A stretch of DNA of 64,000 nt from Mycolicibacillus koreensis (lineage in GTDB: Bacteria; Actinomycetota; Actinomycetes; Mycobacteriales; Mycobacteriaceae), in assembly GCF_002104795.1 (NCBI RefSeq), contig NZ_NCXO01000013.1, positions 20,503 through 84,502 on the forward strand, in the 5' to 3' direction. The notes beneath the pieces are model-generated. The model ran no database searches and was not told where the DNA came from. It saw nothing but the letters and a program-made list of their open reading frames with translations. Shown here one piece after another: positions 23,003 to 32,940 of this stretch. Position numbers and translations under genes: made by a program. Position 1 is the stretch's first letter, and each line of letters starts with the position of its first letter.

Positions 23003-23242
23003 CTAGGCGCTCAGCGCCACACCGGCGAGCGCCTTGATGCGGTCGGGACGGAAGCCCGACCAGTGCTGGTCGCCGGCCACCACCACGGGGGCCTGCAGGT
23101 AGCCCAGCGCCATCACGTAGTCGCGGGCCTCGGAATCCAGCGAGATGTCCACCGAGCGGTAGTCGATGCCTTCTTTGTCCAACGCCTTGTAGGTGGCGTT
23201 GCACTGCACACAGGCCGGCTTGGTGTACACGGTGATGTTCAT
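23003..23242 (-). CDS. nrdH: NrdH glutaredoxin-like electron donor
   Basis: Starting at ATG 23242 the product is 79 residues: MNITVYTKPACVQCNATYKA. The redox motif is CVQC and the C-terminus has the NrdH signature SGFRPDRIKAL. It is reduced by thioredoxin reductase and passes electrons to NrdE. It is the first gene of nrdHIE. The open frame upstream of this ATG is promoter sequence, not protein. Confidence 0.95.
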   Translation of the reverse strand: MNITVYTKPACVQCNATYKALDKEGIDYRSVDISLDSEARDYVMALGYLQAPVVVAGDQHWSGFRPDRIKALAGVALSA

Positions 23243-23421
23243 CGTCGAACGACTCCTCGGTGGAAGGTGAGCAACTTCTTCAGGAACTACATCCGCACCG
23301 CTGTTCAGCGGGCTGACCGACACTGCGATCCCCGATCCGAACGTCCCGACGGGGGCCGCTCCGGTGACCGGACCCGGGCTCCGGGCCGATCGGGGAATCA
23401 TGTGGTCTGACAGCACCGTGA

Positions 23422-23467
23422 ACACTACACCTAGTGTCTGACCGGGGGAAGACATACAAGATGTTCT
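23422..23467 (-). promoter_or_regulatory. NrdR-box-like sites upstream of nrdHIE
   Basis: A well-formed 16-bp box, acactacacctagtgt, is at 23422-23437. A weaker partner, acatacaagatgttct, is at 23452-23467 (30-bp offset). The palindrome and the match with the nrdF2 sites support NrdR control. The remaining part of the 507-bp gap to 23749 shows no gene. Confidence 0.65.
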
Positions 23468-23749
23468 GAACAACATTCGTGAAATTCGCTGGTCGCACGG
23501 CCTGCACCACCTCCCGTCCCGGCGTGTCGCAGGTCACAATCCCGTCACGCCACAGATCACCTCACAGATACCACCGGGGTCTGACACAGCCGGGCCGCCC
23601 GCCGGCACCACAACCGCTCCCGAGGGTTTTCAGCAAACTTTTCTTTGGGGTGCTGAGCACCCCGGCGCCCGGTGCGAACGGCGCCGTGGACACCGGTGCG
23701 GCACCCAGCGGGCCTGCTCATCGCGGCCGCCGGTGCCCGGCCCCGGCGA

Positions 23750-24634
23750 CTATCGGATCTCGCGCGCCGGCCCCGCTGGGGTGGGACGCAGGGCCCGGGC
23801 GAAGAACCGGTTGGCCTGACGCATCGCCACGCTGTAGGGCCACCAGGCGACGCGCTTGAACGCGTACAGCGCGCGGATGTCGACGGAGGTGTAGATCAAG
23901 AAGCGGTTCTTACGCACCCCGGCGAGGATCTTGGCCGCGGCGCGCTCCGGGCTGACCGCGTGCCCGGAGAACCGATCCACCCATTTTTTGACCTGCGGGT
24001 CGTCGCGATCGACCCCGGCGATCTCGACGGTGCCCACCAGCGGTGTCTTCACGGCCCCGGGCACCACCACCGACACCCCGATGCCGTAGCGCGCCAAGTC
24101 GAACCGCAGCACCTCCGAGACCCCGCGCAGCCCGTATTTGGAGGCGCTGTAGGCCGCATGCCAGGGCAGGGCCACCAGCCCGGCCGCCGAGGACACGTTG
24201 ACCAGCTGGCCGCCGCGCCCGGCGGCCAGCATCGGCGGGATGAACTCCTCGATGACGTGGATCGGTCCCATCAGGTTGATCGAGACCATCCGGCTCCACT
24301 GGTCGTGGCTGAGCCGGTCGACGGTGCCCCATGCCGAGACCCCGGCGATGTTCATCACCACGTCCATCGCACCGTGTCCGGCATGGATGTCGGCGGCGAA
24401 TGCGACGACCTCGTCGTGGTCGGCGACGTCGATGACGCGGTGGGCCGGGACCTCGGCACCGAGGGCCCGCGCGTCGGCGACGGTCTCGGCCAGCCCCTCG
24501 GCGTTGCGGTCGGTCAAAAACAGCTGCGCGCCCTCGGCGGCCAGCGCCAGTGCGGTGGCGCGGCCGATGCCGCTGGCCGCACCGGTGAGAAAGCACTTCT
24601 TGCCCGCGAACGTGGTCATCTTCGTTCCTGCCAT
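23750..24634 (-). CDS. Short-chain dehydrogenase/reductase, Rv3057c-like
   Basis: The 294-residue SDR starts at ATG 24634 (24619 is also possible). It has the NAD(P) motif TGAASGIGRATALALA, the NIAGVS structural motif, catalytic Ser in VNVSSAAGLVALP, and YSASKYGL with the Tyr/Lys pair. The C-terminus ends in a basic, aromatic segment (FKRVAWWPYSVAMRQANRFF) that suggests membrane association. It sits beside a TetR gene and cyp136, matching Rv3057c-Rv3059. The substrate is probably a lipid or sterol-like alcohol, by inference from that context only. Confidence 0.85.
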   Translation of the reverse strand: MAGTKMTTFAGKKCFLTGAASGIGRATALALAAEGAQLFLTDRNAEGLAETVADARALGAEVPAHRVIDVADHDEVVAFAADIHAGHGAMDVVMNIAGVSAWGTVDRLSHDQWSRMVSINLMGPIHVIEEFIPPMLAAGRGGQLVNVSSAAGLVALPWHAAYSASKYGLRGVSEVLRFDLARYGIGVSVVVPGAVKTPLVGTVEIAGVDRDDPQVKKWVDRFSGHAVSPERAAAKILAGVRKNRFLIYTSVDIRALYAFKRVAWWPYSVAMRQANRFFARALRPTPAGPAREIR

Positions 24635-24671
24635 GGCGCCGACGATATCGCCGTGGGCCCGGCGGCAACGA

Positions 24672-25310
24672 CTATTCGGTGAGTTGCCCGCCCCACAGGG
24701 CGGTGAGCCACAGCGCCTCGAGCACACGGGTGCCGCCCTGGAGGTCGGGGTCGGCACCGACGAAGGCGGTGTCACCGGAGAGCACCGAGGAGGTGGTCGC
24801 GGCCAAGGCGCGCACCAACGCGGGGATGTCGTCGCTGATCGGGTGGGCGGTGCCGGCGGCGAGTTCGTCCTGCACAATCCCGACGATCTGGGCGATGACG
24901 GTGTCGAGTTGCTGGTCGAGGATCTTGCGGATCTCGGCGTCGGTGTGCCGTGCGGCACTGCACGCCAGCATCACCGGATCGTTGTGGGCGTAGACCGCGG
25001 CCGCGCTGCCGACCATCCGGCGCGCGAACGCGGCCGGCGACTCGTTCTCGCCGCGCGGGGCGAAGAATTGGGTGAGTTCGTCGAGCTCGGCGGCCGCGTC
25101 GGACATGATCTGGGCGAGGACGGCGTATTTGGACTCGAAGTAGAAATAAAACCCCGATCGGGCCACGCCGGCCCGGTCGCTGATGGCACTCACCGACAAC
25201 TCGGCGAACGGTTTCTCCTCGAGCAGCTCACGCACGGCGGTCACGATCGCCTGCCGTTGCCGGTCGCCGCGGCGCTGCGATGTCGCGGTCGTCTGGGGGT
25301 GGGTGCTCAC
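24672..25310 (-). CDS. TetR-family regulator, Rv3058c-like
   Basis: GTG at 25310 gives 212 residues. The HTH is ELSVSAISDRAGVARSGFYF, followed by the canonical FYFYFESKYAVLAQ. The C-terminal half is helical with no recognisable ligand motif. It is transcribed away from cyp136, with two related palindromes in the shared 156-bp gap, so it most likely represses cyp136, itself and the SDR gene. Confidence 0.88.
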   Translation of the reverse strand: MSTHPQTTATSQRRGDRQRQAIVTAVRELLEEKPFAELSVSAISDRAGVARSGFYFYFESKYAVLAQIMSDAAAELDELTQFFAPRGENESPAAFARRMVGSAAAVYAHNDPVMLACSAARHTDAEIRKILDQQLDTVIAQIVGIVQDELAAGTAHPISDDIPALVRALAATTSSVLSGDTAFVGADPDLQGGTRVLEALWLTALWGGQLTE

Positions 25311-25347
25311 CTGCCTACCATGCACCACGGCACGCCGGAGAAAAAAC

Positions 25348-25407
25348 TTGACAGCCGTCAACTTTGCCGCTGTGATGGAGACACAGTGACGGCTGCCACA
25401 GCCGTCA
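25348..25407. promoter_or_regulatory. Two TetR-type operators between Rv3058c-like gene and cyp136
   Basis: Site 1 at 25348-25361 is ttgacagccgtcaa, with arms ttgac/gtcaa. Site 2 at 25387-25407 has perfect 9-nt arms tgacggctg and cagccgtca around cca. Both share the half-site cagccgtca, which argues that one protein binds both. They cover the region expected to contain both promoters. Confidence 0.65.
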
Positions 25408-25466
25408 TGCGGTGGTGCCGGCCGACGGCGGTGCGCCGCGCCCATCCGTTCAGTCAAGGAGCGCCG

Positions 25467-26942
25467 ATGACTACGATCAGCACCCCGCATTATCTGCTCG
25501 ACCAGGCCAAGCGCCGGTTCGTCCCGACCTTGAACACCATTCCCGGGATGGGGGCGCTGGAGAAAGCGCTGCTCACCGTCAACTGGAAGCAGCACGCGCT
25601 GGCCGCCCCGCCGCCGGGCAGCGACCTCAAACCGATCCTGGGCGACTCGGGGCTGCCACTGCTGGGCCACATCATCGAGATGTTCCGTGGCGGGCCGGAC
25701 TACGCGAAGTTCCTCTATGAGACCCGCGGGCCGGTCACCTTCGCCGATTCGCCGATCCTGCCGTCGATCGTGGCGCTGGGACCCGACGCCACCCAGACGG
25801 TCTTCGCCAACCGGGCCAAGGACTTCTCCCAGAAGGGGTGGGTCCCGGTGATCGGGCCGTTCTTCAACCGCGGGCTGATGCTGCTGGACTTCGACGAGCA
25901 CCTGGGCCACAAGCGGATCATGCAGCAGGCGTTCACCCGGCCGCGACTGGCCAGCTATGTCGCCGACATCGACCGGGTGGCCACCGACATCGTCGCGGGC
26001 TGGCCCACCGACGACCCCCGCTTTCTGTTCCAGCCGGCGATGAAGGAGCTCACCCTCGACGTCGCCTCGGTGGTGTTCATGGGCCACGAACCCGGCGGTG
26101 ACCACGAGCTGGTCACCAAGGTGAACAGGGCGTTCGAGCAGACCACCCGCGCCGGCGGGGCGATCATCCGCACCGCGGTGCCGCCGTTCAAATGGTGGCA
26201 GGGGCTGCAGGGCCGCAAGGTCCTCGAGCAGTACTTCGCTGAACGGGTCAAGGAACGTCGTCACGTCGAGGGCACCGACATGCTCACCACGCTGTGTCAC
26301 GTCGAGGACGAAGACGGCAACCGGTTCACCGACGAGGACATCATCAACCACATGATCTTTTTGATGATGGCCGCCCACGACACCACCACGTCAACGGTGA
26401 CCACCATGGCCTACCACCTGGCCGCCTACCCGGATTGGCAGGAGCGCGCCCGCGCGGAGTCCGACGCGATCGGCGACGGGCCCCTCGACATCGAGACCCT
26501 GGAGAGCCTGACCACGCTGGATCTGGTGATGGACGAGTCGCTGCGGCTGGTCACCCCGCTGCCGTTCAACATGCGCCAGACCGTGCGCGACACCGACCTG
26601 CTGGGCTACTACGTGCCCGCCGGGACCAACGTCGTCATCTGGCCGGGCGCCAACCACTGGCTCGAGGAGCTCTACACCGAGCCGAAGAAATTCGACCCGG
26701 AGCGTTTCCTGCCGCCGCGCGAGGAGCACAAGAAGCACCGCTACGCGTGGGCGCCGTTCGGCGGTGGGGCGCACAAGTGCATCGGCATGGTCTTCGGCCG
26801 CCTGGAGGTCAAGACGGTGCTGCACCGGATGCTGCGCCGATACCGCATCGAGTTGGCCCACCCCGGCTACCAGCCGCGCTGGGACTACGCCGGCATGCCG
26901 CTGCCGATGGACGGCATGCCGCTGGTGCTGCGGCGGCGCTGA
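25467..26942 (+). CDS. cyp136: Cytochrome P450, CYP136 family
   Basis: The 491-residue P450 starts at ATG 25467 after AAGGAGCG. The I-helix oxygen-activation motif is MAAHDTTTSTV near residue 302, ExxR is ESLR near 356, and the heme loop FGGGAHKCIGMVFG has its thiolate Cys near 438. It is long for a bacterial P450 because of an N-terminal extension before LGDSGLPLLGHIIEMF, as in Rv3059. The substrate of CYP136 is not known to me; lipid or sterol oxidation is plausible. Confidence 0.9.
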   Translation: MTTISTPHYLLDQAKRRFVPTLNTIPGMGALEKALLTVNWKQHALAAPPPGSDLKPILGDSGLPLLGHIIEMFRGGPDYAKFLYETRGPVTFADSPILPSIVALGPDATQTVFANRAKDFSQKGWVPVIGPFFNRGLMLLDFDEHLGHKRIMQQAFTRPRLASYVADIDRVATDIVAGWPTDDPRFLFQPAMKELTLDVASVVFMGHEPGGDHELVTKVNRAFEQTTRAGGAIIRTAVPPFKWWQGLQGRKVLEQYFAERVKERRHVEGTDMLTTLCHVEDEDGNRFTDEDIINHMIFLMMAAHDTTTSTVTTMAYHLAAYPDWQERARAESDAIGDGPLDIETLESLTTLDLVMDESLRLVTPLPFNMRQTVRDTDLLGYYVPAGTNVVIWPGANHWLEELYTEPKKFDPERFLPPREEHKKHRYAWAPFGGGAHKCIGMVFGRLEVKTVLHRMLRRYRIELAHPGYQPRWDYAGMPLPMDGMPLVLRRR

Positions 26943-26948
26943 CGCCGG

Positions 26949-27464
26949 CTACCCGCTCCGTGCCGGCGGGGCCAGCAGCCGGTTGGCGCAGCCGATCACC
27001 GCCGCGCGCGCCGAGGCTCCGGCGTCGGTGTCACAGGCCATCGCCCAGGTGCTGCGGGTGCCGTCGCTGCCGCGGATGACGGTGGCGGTCGCACCGGCGG
27101 CGCCGCTCATCTGGTGGAAGCCGAGCACCTCCACCGCGATGCCGTTGTCGTGCAGCATCGCGGTGAGCGCGCCGATCGGGCCGGTGGCGACGGCGGCGAC
27201 GGCGGTGTCGCGTTCCCCGACCGCCAGGGTGGCCCGGTAGGTCCCCGCGGTGGCCCCGGCGGGCGCAGACTGGCTCCACTGCCGCAGCCGCAGCGGACCG
27301 CGGCAGCGGCGGGAGTCGTCGTAGCGGGCGAGGAACTGTGCCCAGCTCAACGCGGCGGCCTCGTCGCGCAGACCGCGCGGCAGGGGCACCCCGAACAGCT
27401 CGGCGAAGCGCACGGTGGCCCGGTGCGCGGAGCCGGGTTGGGCTGTCAGGTGGTCTCGGGTCAT
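26949..27464 (-). CDS. Stand-alone LeuA-regulatory-domain-like protein
   Basis: The 171-residue protein resembles the C-terminal allosteric (dimerisation) domain of 2-isopropylmalate or homocitrate synthases: ATGPIGALTAMLHDNGIAVEV, then YHE-like GFHQMSGAAGATATVI and TWAMACDTDAGASARAAVIG. Residues 1-60 instead recall a short piece before that domain (FAELFGVPLPRGLRDEAAAL). There is no TIM barrel, so it cannot be a synthase alone. It could bind a branched-chain amino-acid or acyl ligand, or modulate a synthase. Recognition is from sequence pattern only. Confidence 0.6.
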   Translation of the reverse strand: MTRDHLTAQPGSAHRATVRFAELFGVPLPRGLRDEAAALSWAQFLARYDDSRRCRGPLRLRQWSQSAPAGATAGTYRATLAVGERDTAVAAVATGPIGALTAMLHDNGIAVEVLGFHQMSGAAGATATVIRGSDGTRSTWAMACDTDAGASARAAVIGCANRLLAPPARSG

Positions 27465-27509
27465 GGGTCGGCCTTCTTCTCAGATCCGAAGGGTGACCGA
27501 CAGGGGTGG

Positions 27510-27566
27510 CTAGCGACCCGCAGCGGGGGGTCGGTCTACGAGCAGACCCCACTGCGGGTGCTGGCT
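27510..27566 (-). terminator. Hairpin downstream of the DUF302 operon
   Basis: An imperfect long stem-loop pairs gacccgcag-ggggtc on the left with gacccc-ctgcgggt on the right. It lies between the DUF302 stop and the LeuA-domain gene start, within the gap 27465-27693, which otherwise shows no gene. No U-tract is present. Confidence 0.4.
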
Positions 27567-27693
27567 ACGGCGCGCTTCAGCGCGCGTGCGGCAACTCGCA
27601 GCGTCGACATGGCCGCCAGCGTAGCGGCGGCAGCGACGGCGGCGCAACCGGTTTTGGGCGGGGTGCTTTGGGTGCTTTGGGGTGGGGTCCGGG

Positions 27694-28101
27694 TCAGCCG
27701 GGCGCGGCACCCAGTTCGCGCAGGGCGTTGTCGATGAGTCCGGTGACCTTGCCGGCGATCTCGCGCAGTTCGGGCTCCTCGGTGACCTGGGCCATCAAGC
27801 CCGGGTTCATCGCGTCGATGATCACCGTGCCCGGCGCGTCGGGGTCGGCGCGCACCACGACGTTGCACGGCAGCAGCACACCGATCTGGCGATAGGCGTT
27901 GACGGCCTGATGCGCCAGCGTGGGGTTGCACGCACCGAGGATGGTGTAGTCCTCCATGTCCTCGCCGAGTTTGGCCTTCAGCGTGGCTTTCATGTCGATC
28001 TCGGTGAGAACACCGAACCCGTTCTGCGCCAATGCTTCCCGAGTCTTTTTCACCGCGTCCTCGAACGAGGTCTGCATGGTGGTGGTCAGCGCCACGCTCA
28101 T
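27694..28101 (-). CDS. DUF302 protein
   Basis: The 135-residue protein shows the DUF302 pattern: SFEDAVKKTREALAQNGFGV, ILGACNPTLAHQA and LLPCNVVVRADP. Conserved Cys residues occur in the last two segments. It is probably cytoplasmic because no signal peptide is present. DUF302 proteins often accompany genes for sulfur or redox chemistry. Here it is the last gene of a three-gene operon with a CsoR-type regulator and an AhpD-like protein. Confidence 0.85.
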   Translation of the reverse strand: MSVALTTTMQTSFEDAVKKTREALAQNGFGVLTEIDMKATLKAKLGEDMEDYTILGACNPTLAHQAVNAYRQIGVLLPCNVVVRADPDAPGTVIIDAMNPGLMAQVTEEPELREIAGKVTGLIDNALRELGAAPG

Positions 28102-28144
28102 TGCCTACTCCTCTCGTGATCACCCGATCGGCGTGGGTACCGAC

Positions 28145-28835
<691 letters not shown>

Positions 28836-28844
28836 GCCCCCACT

Positions 28845-28860
28845 ATACCCCATGGGGTAT
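28845..28860. promoter_or_regulatory. Perfect CsoR/CstR-type operator
   Basis: The 16-bp palindrome ataccccatggggtat ends ten bases before the AhpD-like start. G/C-tract palindromes flanked by TA are the usual targets of CsoR/RcnR/CstR-family repressors, and the second gene of the operon encodes one, so autoregulation is likely. Confidence 0.75.
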
Positions 28861-28892
28861 TTATCGGCTACCCCCGCGAACGGCCGGTTCGG

Positions 28893-30638
28893 TCAGGACA
28901 GGATGCGGCGGGCCACGTTGGTGGTGACCAGGTCGAGCAGTTCGTCGCCGCGACCGGCCAGGATGGTGCGGATCGCATACAGCGAGAACCCCTTGGCCTG
29001 TTCCACGCTGATCGCCGGTGGAATCGACAGCTCCTGGCGGGCGGTGACCACGTCGACCAGCGCGGGACCGTCGTGGGCGAACGCTTCGCGCAATGCCGGT
29101 TCCAGGTCCTCGGGCTGCTCGACGCGCCGACCGAGCAGGCCCGCCGCGCTGGCCACCGCGGCCAGATCCGGGTCGTGCAGGCCGGTGCCGAAGTTGACGA
29201 ACCCGGCGGCCTTCATCTCCAGTTCGACGAAGTTCAGCGAGGAGTTGTTGAACACCACCACCGTCACCGGAAGCCGGTTTTGGACCAGGGTCAGAAGCTC
29301 ACCGAGCAGCATCGTCAGCCCACCGTCCCCGGCGAGGGCGACCACCTGCCGCCCTGCGGCGGCGGTCTGCGCGCCGACAGCCTGCGGGACCGCACCGGCC
29401 ATGCTGCCGTGGTTGAACGACCCGATCAGCCGGCGCCGCCCGTTCATGTGCAGGTAGCGGGCCGCCCACACCACCGGTGAGCCCACGTCGACGGTGAACA
29501 CCGCGTCGTCGGCCGCGATCCGGTCGACGGTGGCTGCGACGTACTCGGGGCGGATCGGAGTGCGGCCGCGGTCGTCGACGGCCAGCGCGTCGAGCCCGGC
29601 ACGGGTCTTGCGGTAGTGCTCCAGCGCCCGCTGCAGGTGGCCGCGCTCGGTTTTGCGGGTCAGCTGCGGCTGCAGCGCGGCCAGCGTGTCGGCGACGCTG
29701 CCGACCAGCGGCAGATCCACCGGGGTGCGCCGGCCCAGGTGGCGCCCGCGGATGTCGACCTGGATGACGGTGGCGTCCTCCGGATAGAACTGCTGGTAGG
29801 GGAAGTCGGTGCCGAGCATCAGCAGCACCTCGGCCTCACCGATCGCCTTGTAGCCGGAGGCGAACCCGAGCAGCCCGGTCATCCCGACGTCGAACGGGTT
29901 GTCGTATTCGATGTGTTCCTTGCCGCGCAACGCGTGCACGATCGGCGCGGCGAGGGTGTCGGCGGCGGCGATCAGCGCGTCGTGGGCGCCGGCCACCCCC
30001 GCGCCGGCGAGGATCGTCACCTTCTCGGCGGCGTTGAGCACCGTGGCCGCGTTGGTCAGCGACCGGTCGTCGGGACGGTACACCGACCGGGTCGCCAGCA
30101 CCGGGCGCTGCGCCCACCCGGGATCGTCGCTGCGGGCCAACAGCACCTCGCCGGGCACCACGATCACCGCGACCCCGTTGTCCTCGATCGCGGCGCGCAT
30201 CGCCTGTGCCACGATGCGCGGCGCGGTCTCCGGGGTGCTGATCAGCTCGCAGTACACGCTGCACTCTTTGAACAGCTCCTGCGGGTGGGTCTCCTGGAAG
30301 TACTGCGAGCCGATCTCGGCGATCGGGATGTGCGCGGCGATCGCCACCACCGGCACCCGGCTACGCTGCGCATCGAACAGCCCGTTGATCAGGTGCAGGT
30401 TGCCCGGACCGCAGCTGCCCGCGCAGACCGCCAGCGTCCCGGTGAGTGCCGCGTCGGCGGCGGCGGCGAACGCGGCGGTCTCCTCGTGGCGCACCAGTTC
30501 CCAGCTGACCCCGTCCGGGCCGGGCACCCGCCGAATCGCGTCGGTCAAGCCGTTGAGACTGTCGCCGGGGATGCCGTAGACGCGGCGCACGCCGCCGTGG
30601 CGCAGCGCGGTGATGAGCTGGTCGGCGACGGTGGCCAT
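28893..30638 (-). CDS. poxB: Pyruvate oxidase / pyruvate:quinone dehydrogenase-like ThDP enzyme
   Basis: The 581-residue protein has the three-domain ThDP architecture: an N-terminal PYR domain (GIPGDSLNGLTDAI with ThDP-activating Glu in ELVRHEETAAFAAA), a central domain, and a PP domain with ThDP-Mg motif VALAGDGGLTML...NNSSLN near residue 440. FQETHPQELFKECSVYCE is typical of PoxB rather than acetolactate synthase. PoxB makes acetate and CO2 from pyruvate and reduces quinone at the membrane. An AAAGGAGCG site precedes the ATG. fadE22 lies 36 bp upstream on the same strand. Confidence 0.85.
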   Translation of the reverse strand: MATVADQLITALRHGGVRRVYGIPGDSLNGLTDAIRRVPGPDGVSWELVRHEETAAFAAAADAALTGTLAVCAGSCGPGNLHLINGLFDAQRSRVPVVAIAAHIPIAEIGSQYFQETHPQELFKECSVYCELISTPETAPRIVAQAMRAAIEDNGVAVIVVPGEVLLARSDDPGWAQRPVLATRSVYRPDDRSLTNAATVLNAAEKVTILAGAGVAGAHDALIAAADTLAAPIVHALRGKEHIEYDNPFDVGMTGLLGFASGYKAIGEAEVLLMLGTDFPYQQFYPEDATVIQVDIRGRHLGRRTPVDLPLVGSVADTLAALQPQLTRKTERGHLQRALEHYRKTRAGLDALAVDDRGRTPIRPEYVAATVDRIAADDAVFTVDVGSPVVWAARYLHMNGRRRLIGSFNHGSMAGAVPQAVGAQTAAAGRQVVALAGDGGLTMLLGELLTLVQNRLPVTVVVFNNSSLNFVELEMKAAGFVNFGTGLHDPDLAAVASAAGLLGRRVEQPEDLEPALREAFAHDGPALVDVVTARQELSIPPAISVEQAKGFSLYAIRTILAGRGDELLDLVTTNVARRILS

Positions 30639-30674
30639 GGGCGCTCCTTTTCCGGCGGTAGCGCCGCGGGCCGG

Positions 30675-32852
30675 CTACTTGATCAAGGGATCCCGCGGCA
30701 TGCCCAGGATACGTTCGGCGATCTGGTTGCGGCTGACCTCCGAGGTGCCCCCGGCGATCGCCATACCGCGTGCGCCCATCACCATCCGCCCGGCCAACGC
30801 GGCCGGACCGTCGGTCAGCGCCACCTCCGGACCCAACAGTGCCGCCCCGATCGCCGCGCCCTCCCCCATGTGCTCCGCGAGGGTCAGTTTGGTGATGTTG
30901 CCCTCCGGGCCGGGGCCCGCACCCTCGAGGCTGCGCACCGCGCGACGCAGGTTGAGCAGACGCAGCGCATGATCGTGGGCGATGTAGGTGCCGACGCGCA
31001 CCTGCGCGCCGGCCAGCCGTGACCCGTCCTGGCCGACCAGGCTCACCAGATGCTCGGCGATGCCTTCATGGAACGAGCCGCCGCCGCCGATGCTGACCCG
31101 CTCGTTGCCCAGGGTGGCGCGGGCCACGGTCCAGCCGGTGTTGGGTTCGCCGACGACGTCCTCGTCGGGCACGAACACGTCGTTGAAGAACACCTCGTTG
31201 AACTCCGAGCCGCCGGTGATCTGGCGCAGCGGACGCACCTCCACCCCGGGGGCCTGCATGTCGACGATGACGGTGGTGATCCCGCCGTGCTTGCTGGCCT
31301 CGAAGTCGGTGCGCACGGTGGCCAGGCCCCGACGGCAATAGTGCGCCCCGGATGTCCACACCTTCTGGCCGTTGAGTTTCCAGCCGCCGTCGACACGGGT
31401 GGCACGGGTCTTGACCGCCGCCGCGTCCGATCCGGCGTCCGGCTCGGAGAACAGCTGGCACCAGATCTCTTCTTGGCGCAGCGCTTTGGCGACGAAACGG
31501 TCGATCTGCGAGGCGGTGCCGTGCTGGATGAGGGTCAACACCACCCAGCCGGTGATCGAGTAGTCGGGCCGTTTGATCCCGGCGGCGCTGAACTCCTGCT
31601 CGATGACCAGCTGTTCGACCGCGGAGGCGGCCCGCCCCCACGGGGTGGGCCAGTGCGGCATGATGTAGCCGGTCTCGATCAGCTTGTCGCGCTGGGCATC
31701 ACCGTCGAGAGCGGCGATCGCGGCGGCGTCGGCGCGCACCCGGGTGCGGATCTCGTCGGCCTCGGCCGGCAGGTCGAGGCTGTTGGCGCGGGTCACCCCG
31801 GCGGCGGTGCGCTCGAAGGTGTCGCGGGCCGGGCCGTCGCCGCCGACGAGCGCCTGCACGCTCAGCGCGCGCCGCAGATGCAGATGGGCGTCGTGTTCCC
31901 AGGTGAAACCGATGCCGCCGTGGACCTGGATGTTCATCTCGGCGTTGCGGGCGTAAGCCGGCAGCGCCAGCGTCGCGGCCACCGCGGCCATCAGCCGGAA
32001 CTGGTCGTCGTCGGCCCCGGCGGCCTCGTCGGCGGCGCGGGCGGCATCCCACACCGCCGCGGTCGCCGATTCGGCGGCCACCAGCATGTTGGCGCAGTGG
32101 TGTTTGACGGCCTGGAAGGTCGCGATGGTACGGCCGAACTGCTGGCGCACCTTGGCGTACTCGACGGCGGAGTCCACGCAGTCGCCGGCACCGCCGACCG
32201 CCTCGGCGGCCAGCAGCACCCGCGCATAGGCCCGCGCCGATTCCGCCGCCCCGGCCAGCACGTCACCGTCGCCGACCGCCACGTCGGTCAACGTGACCCG
32301 CCCGCAGCGGCGGGTGGGGTCGAGATTGTCGGGCACCGTGACCGTGACGCCGGCGCGGTCGGCCTCGATGAGGACGACGTCCTCGCCGACGGTGAGCAGC
32401 AACAGGTCGGCCAGCCCGGCGCCCAGCACGATGCCGGCGTCGCCGCTGGCCACCCCACCGGCGAGGTCCACGGTGCCGGCGAAACCGACCCCGGCGATGA
32501 CCTGGCCGTCGATCAGGCCGGGCAACAACCGGCTCTTCTGGTCGTCGGTGCCGGCCGCGGCGATCGTCGCCGAGGTGATCACGGTGGGCACGAACGGCCC
32601 CGGGGCCACCGCCCGGCCGAGTTGTTCGACGACCACCACCAGTTCGGGCAGCCCGAAGCCGGATCCGCCGCGCTCCTCGTCGATGTGCAGCCCCAGCCAG
32701 CCCAGACCGGCGAGGGCATCCCAGAACGGCGGCCGGGACTCCTCGTCGGCGTCGAGCAGCGCTCGCGCGGCGGACCGCGCCTTTTGGGCGGTGAGGAACG
32801 AGGCCGCCACCTCGGCGAGCTCGCGGTGGTCGTCGGTGAGTGCGATCCCCAT
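30675..32852 (-). CDS. fadE22: Two-module acyl-CoA dehydrogenase FadE22
   Basis: At 725 residues this is about twice the usual acyl-CoA dehydrogenase. Module one (about 1-360) ends in IQVHGGIGFTWEHDAHLHLR. Module two (about 360-725) has FSEPDAGSDAAAVKTRATRV and RNQIAERILGMPRD. FadE22 (Rv3061c) is similarly long. Such fused proteins mirror heterotetrameric mycobacterial dehydrogenases that act on CoA esters of sterol side chains or branched acids. The native substrate is unknown. An AAGGAGG site is seven bases from the ATG. Confidence 0.85.
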   Translation of the reverse strand: MGIALTDDHRELAEVAASFLTAQKARSAARALLDADEESRPPFWDALAGLGWLGLHIDEERGGSGFGLPELVVVVEQLGRAVAPGPFVPTVITSATIAAAGTDDQKSRLLPGLIDGQVIAGVGFAGTVDLAGGVASGDAGIVLGAGLADLLLLTVGEDVVLIEADRAGVTVTVPDNLDPTRRCGRVTLTDVAVGDGDVLAGAAESARAYARVLLAAEAVGGAGDCVDSAVEYAKVRQQFGRTIATFQAVKHHCANMLVAAESATAAVWDAARAADEAAGADDDQFRLMAAVAATLALPAYARNAEMNIQVHGGIGFTWEHDAHLHLRRALSVQALVGGDGPARDTFERTAAGVTRANSLDLPAEADEIRTRVRADAAAIAALDGDAQRDKLIETGYIMPHWPTPWGRAASAVEQLVIEQEFSAAGIKRPDYSITGWVVLTLIQHGTASQIDRFVAKALRQEEIWCQLFSEPDAGSDAAAVKTRATRVDGGWKLNGQKVWTSGAHYCRRGLATVRTDFEASKHGGITTVIVDMQAPGVEVRPLRQITGGSEFNEVFFNDVFVPDEDVVGEPNTGWTVARATLGNERVSIGGGGSFHEGIAEHLVSLVGQDGSRLAGAQVRVGTYIAHDHALRLLNLRRAVRSLEGAGPGPEGNITKLTLAEHMGEGAAIGAALLGPEVALTDGPAALAGRMVMGARGMAIAGGTSEVSRNQIAERILGMPRDPLIK

Positions 32853-32940
32853 AGGGCCTCCTTGACGCGTCGCCGGATCGTCCCCGCAAGCTATCGCGCC
32901 CGCGGCGACGGTGGCCGCGCGGGGGTGGCGCGGATCAGGG

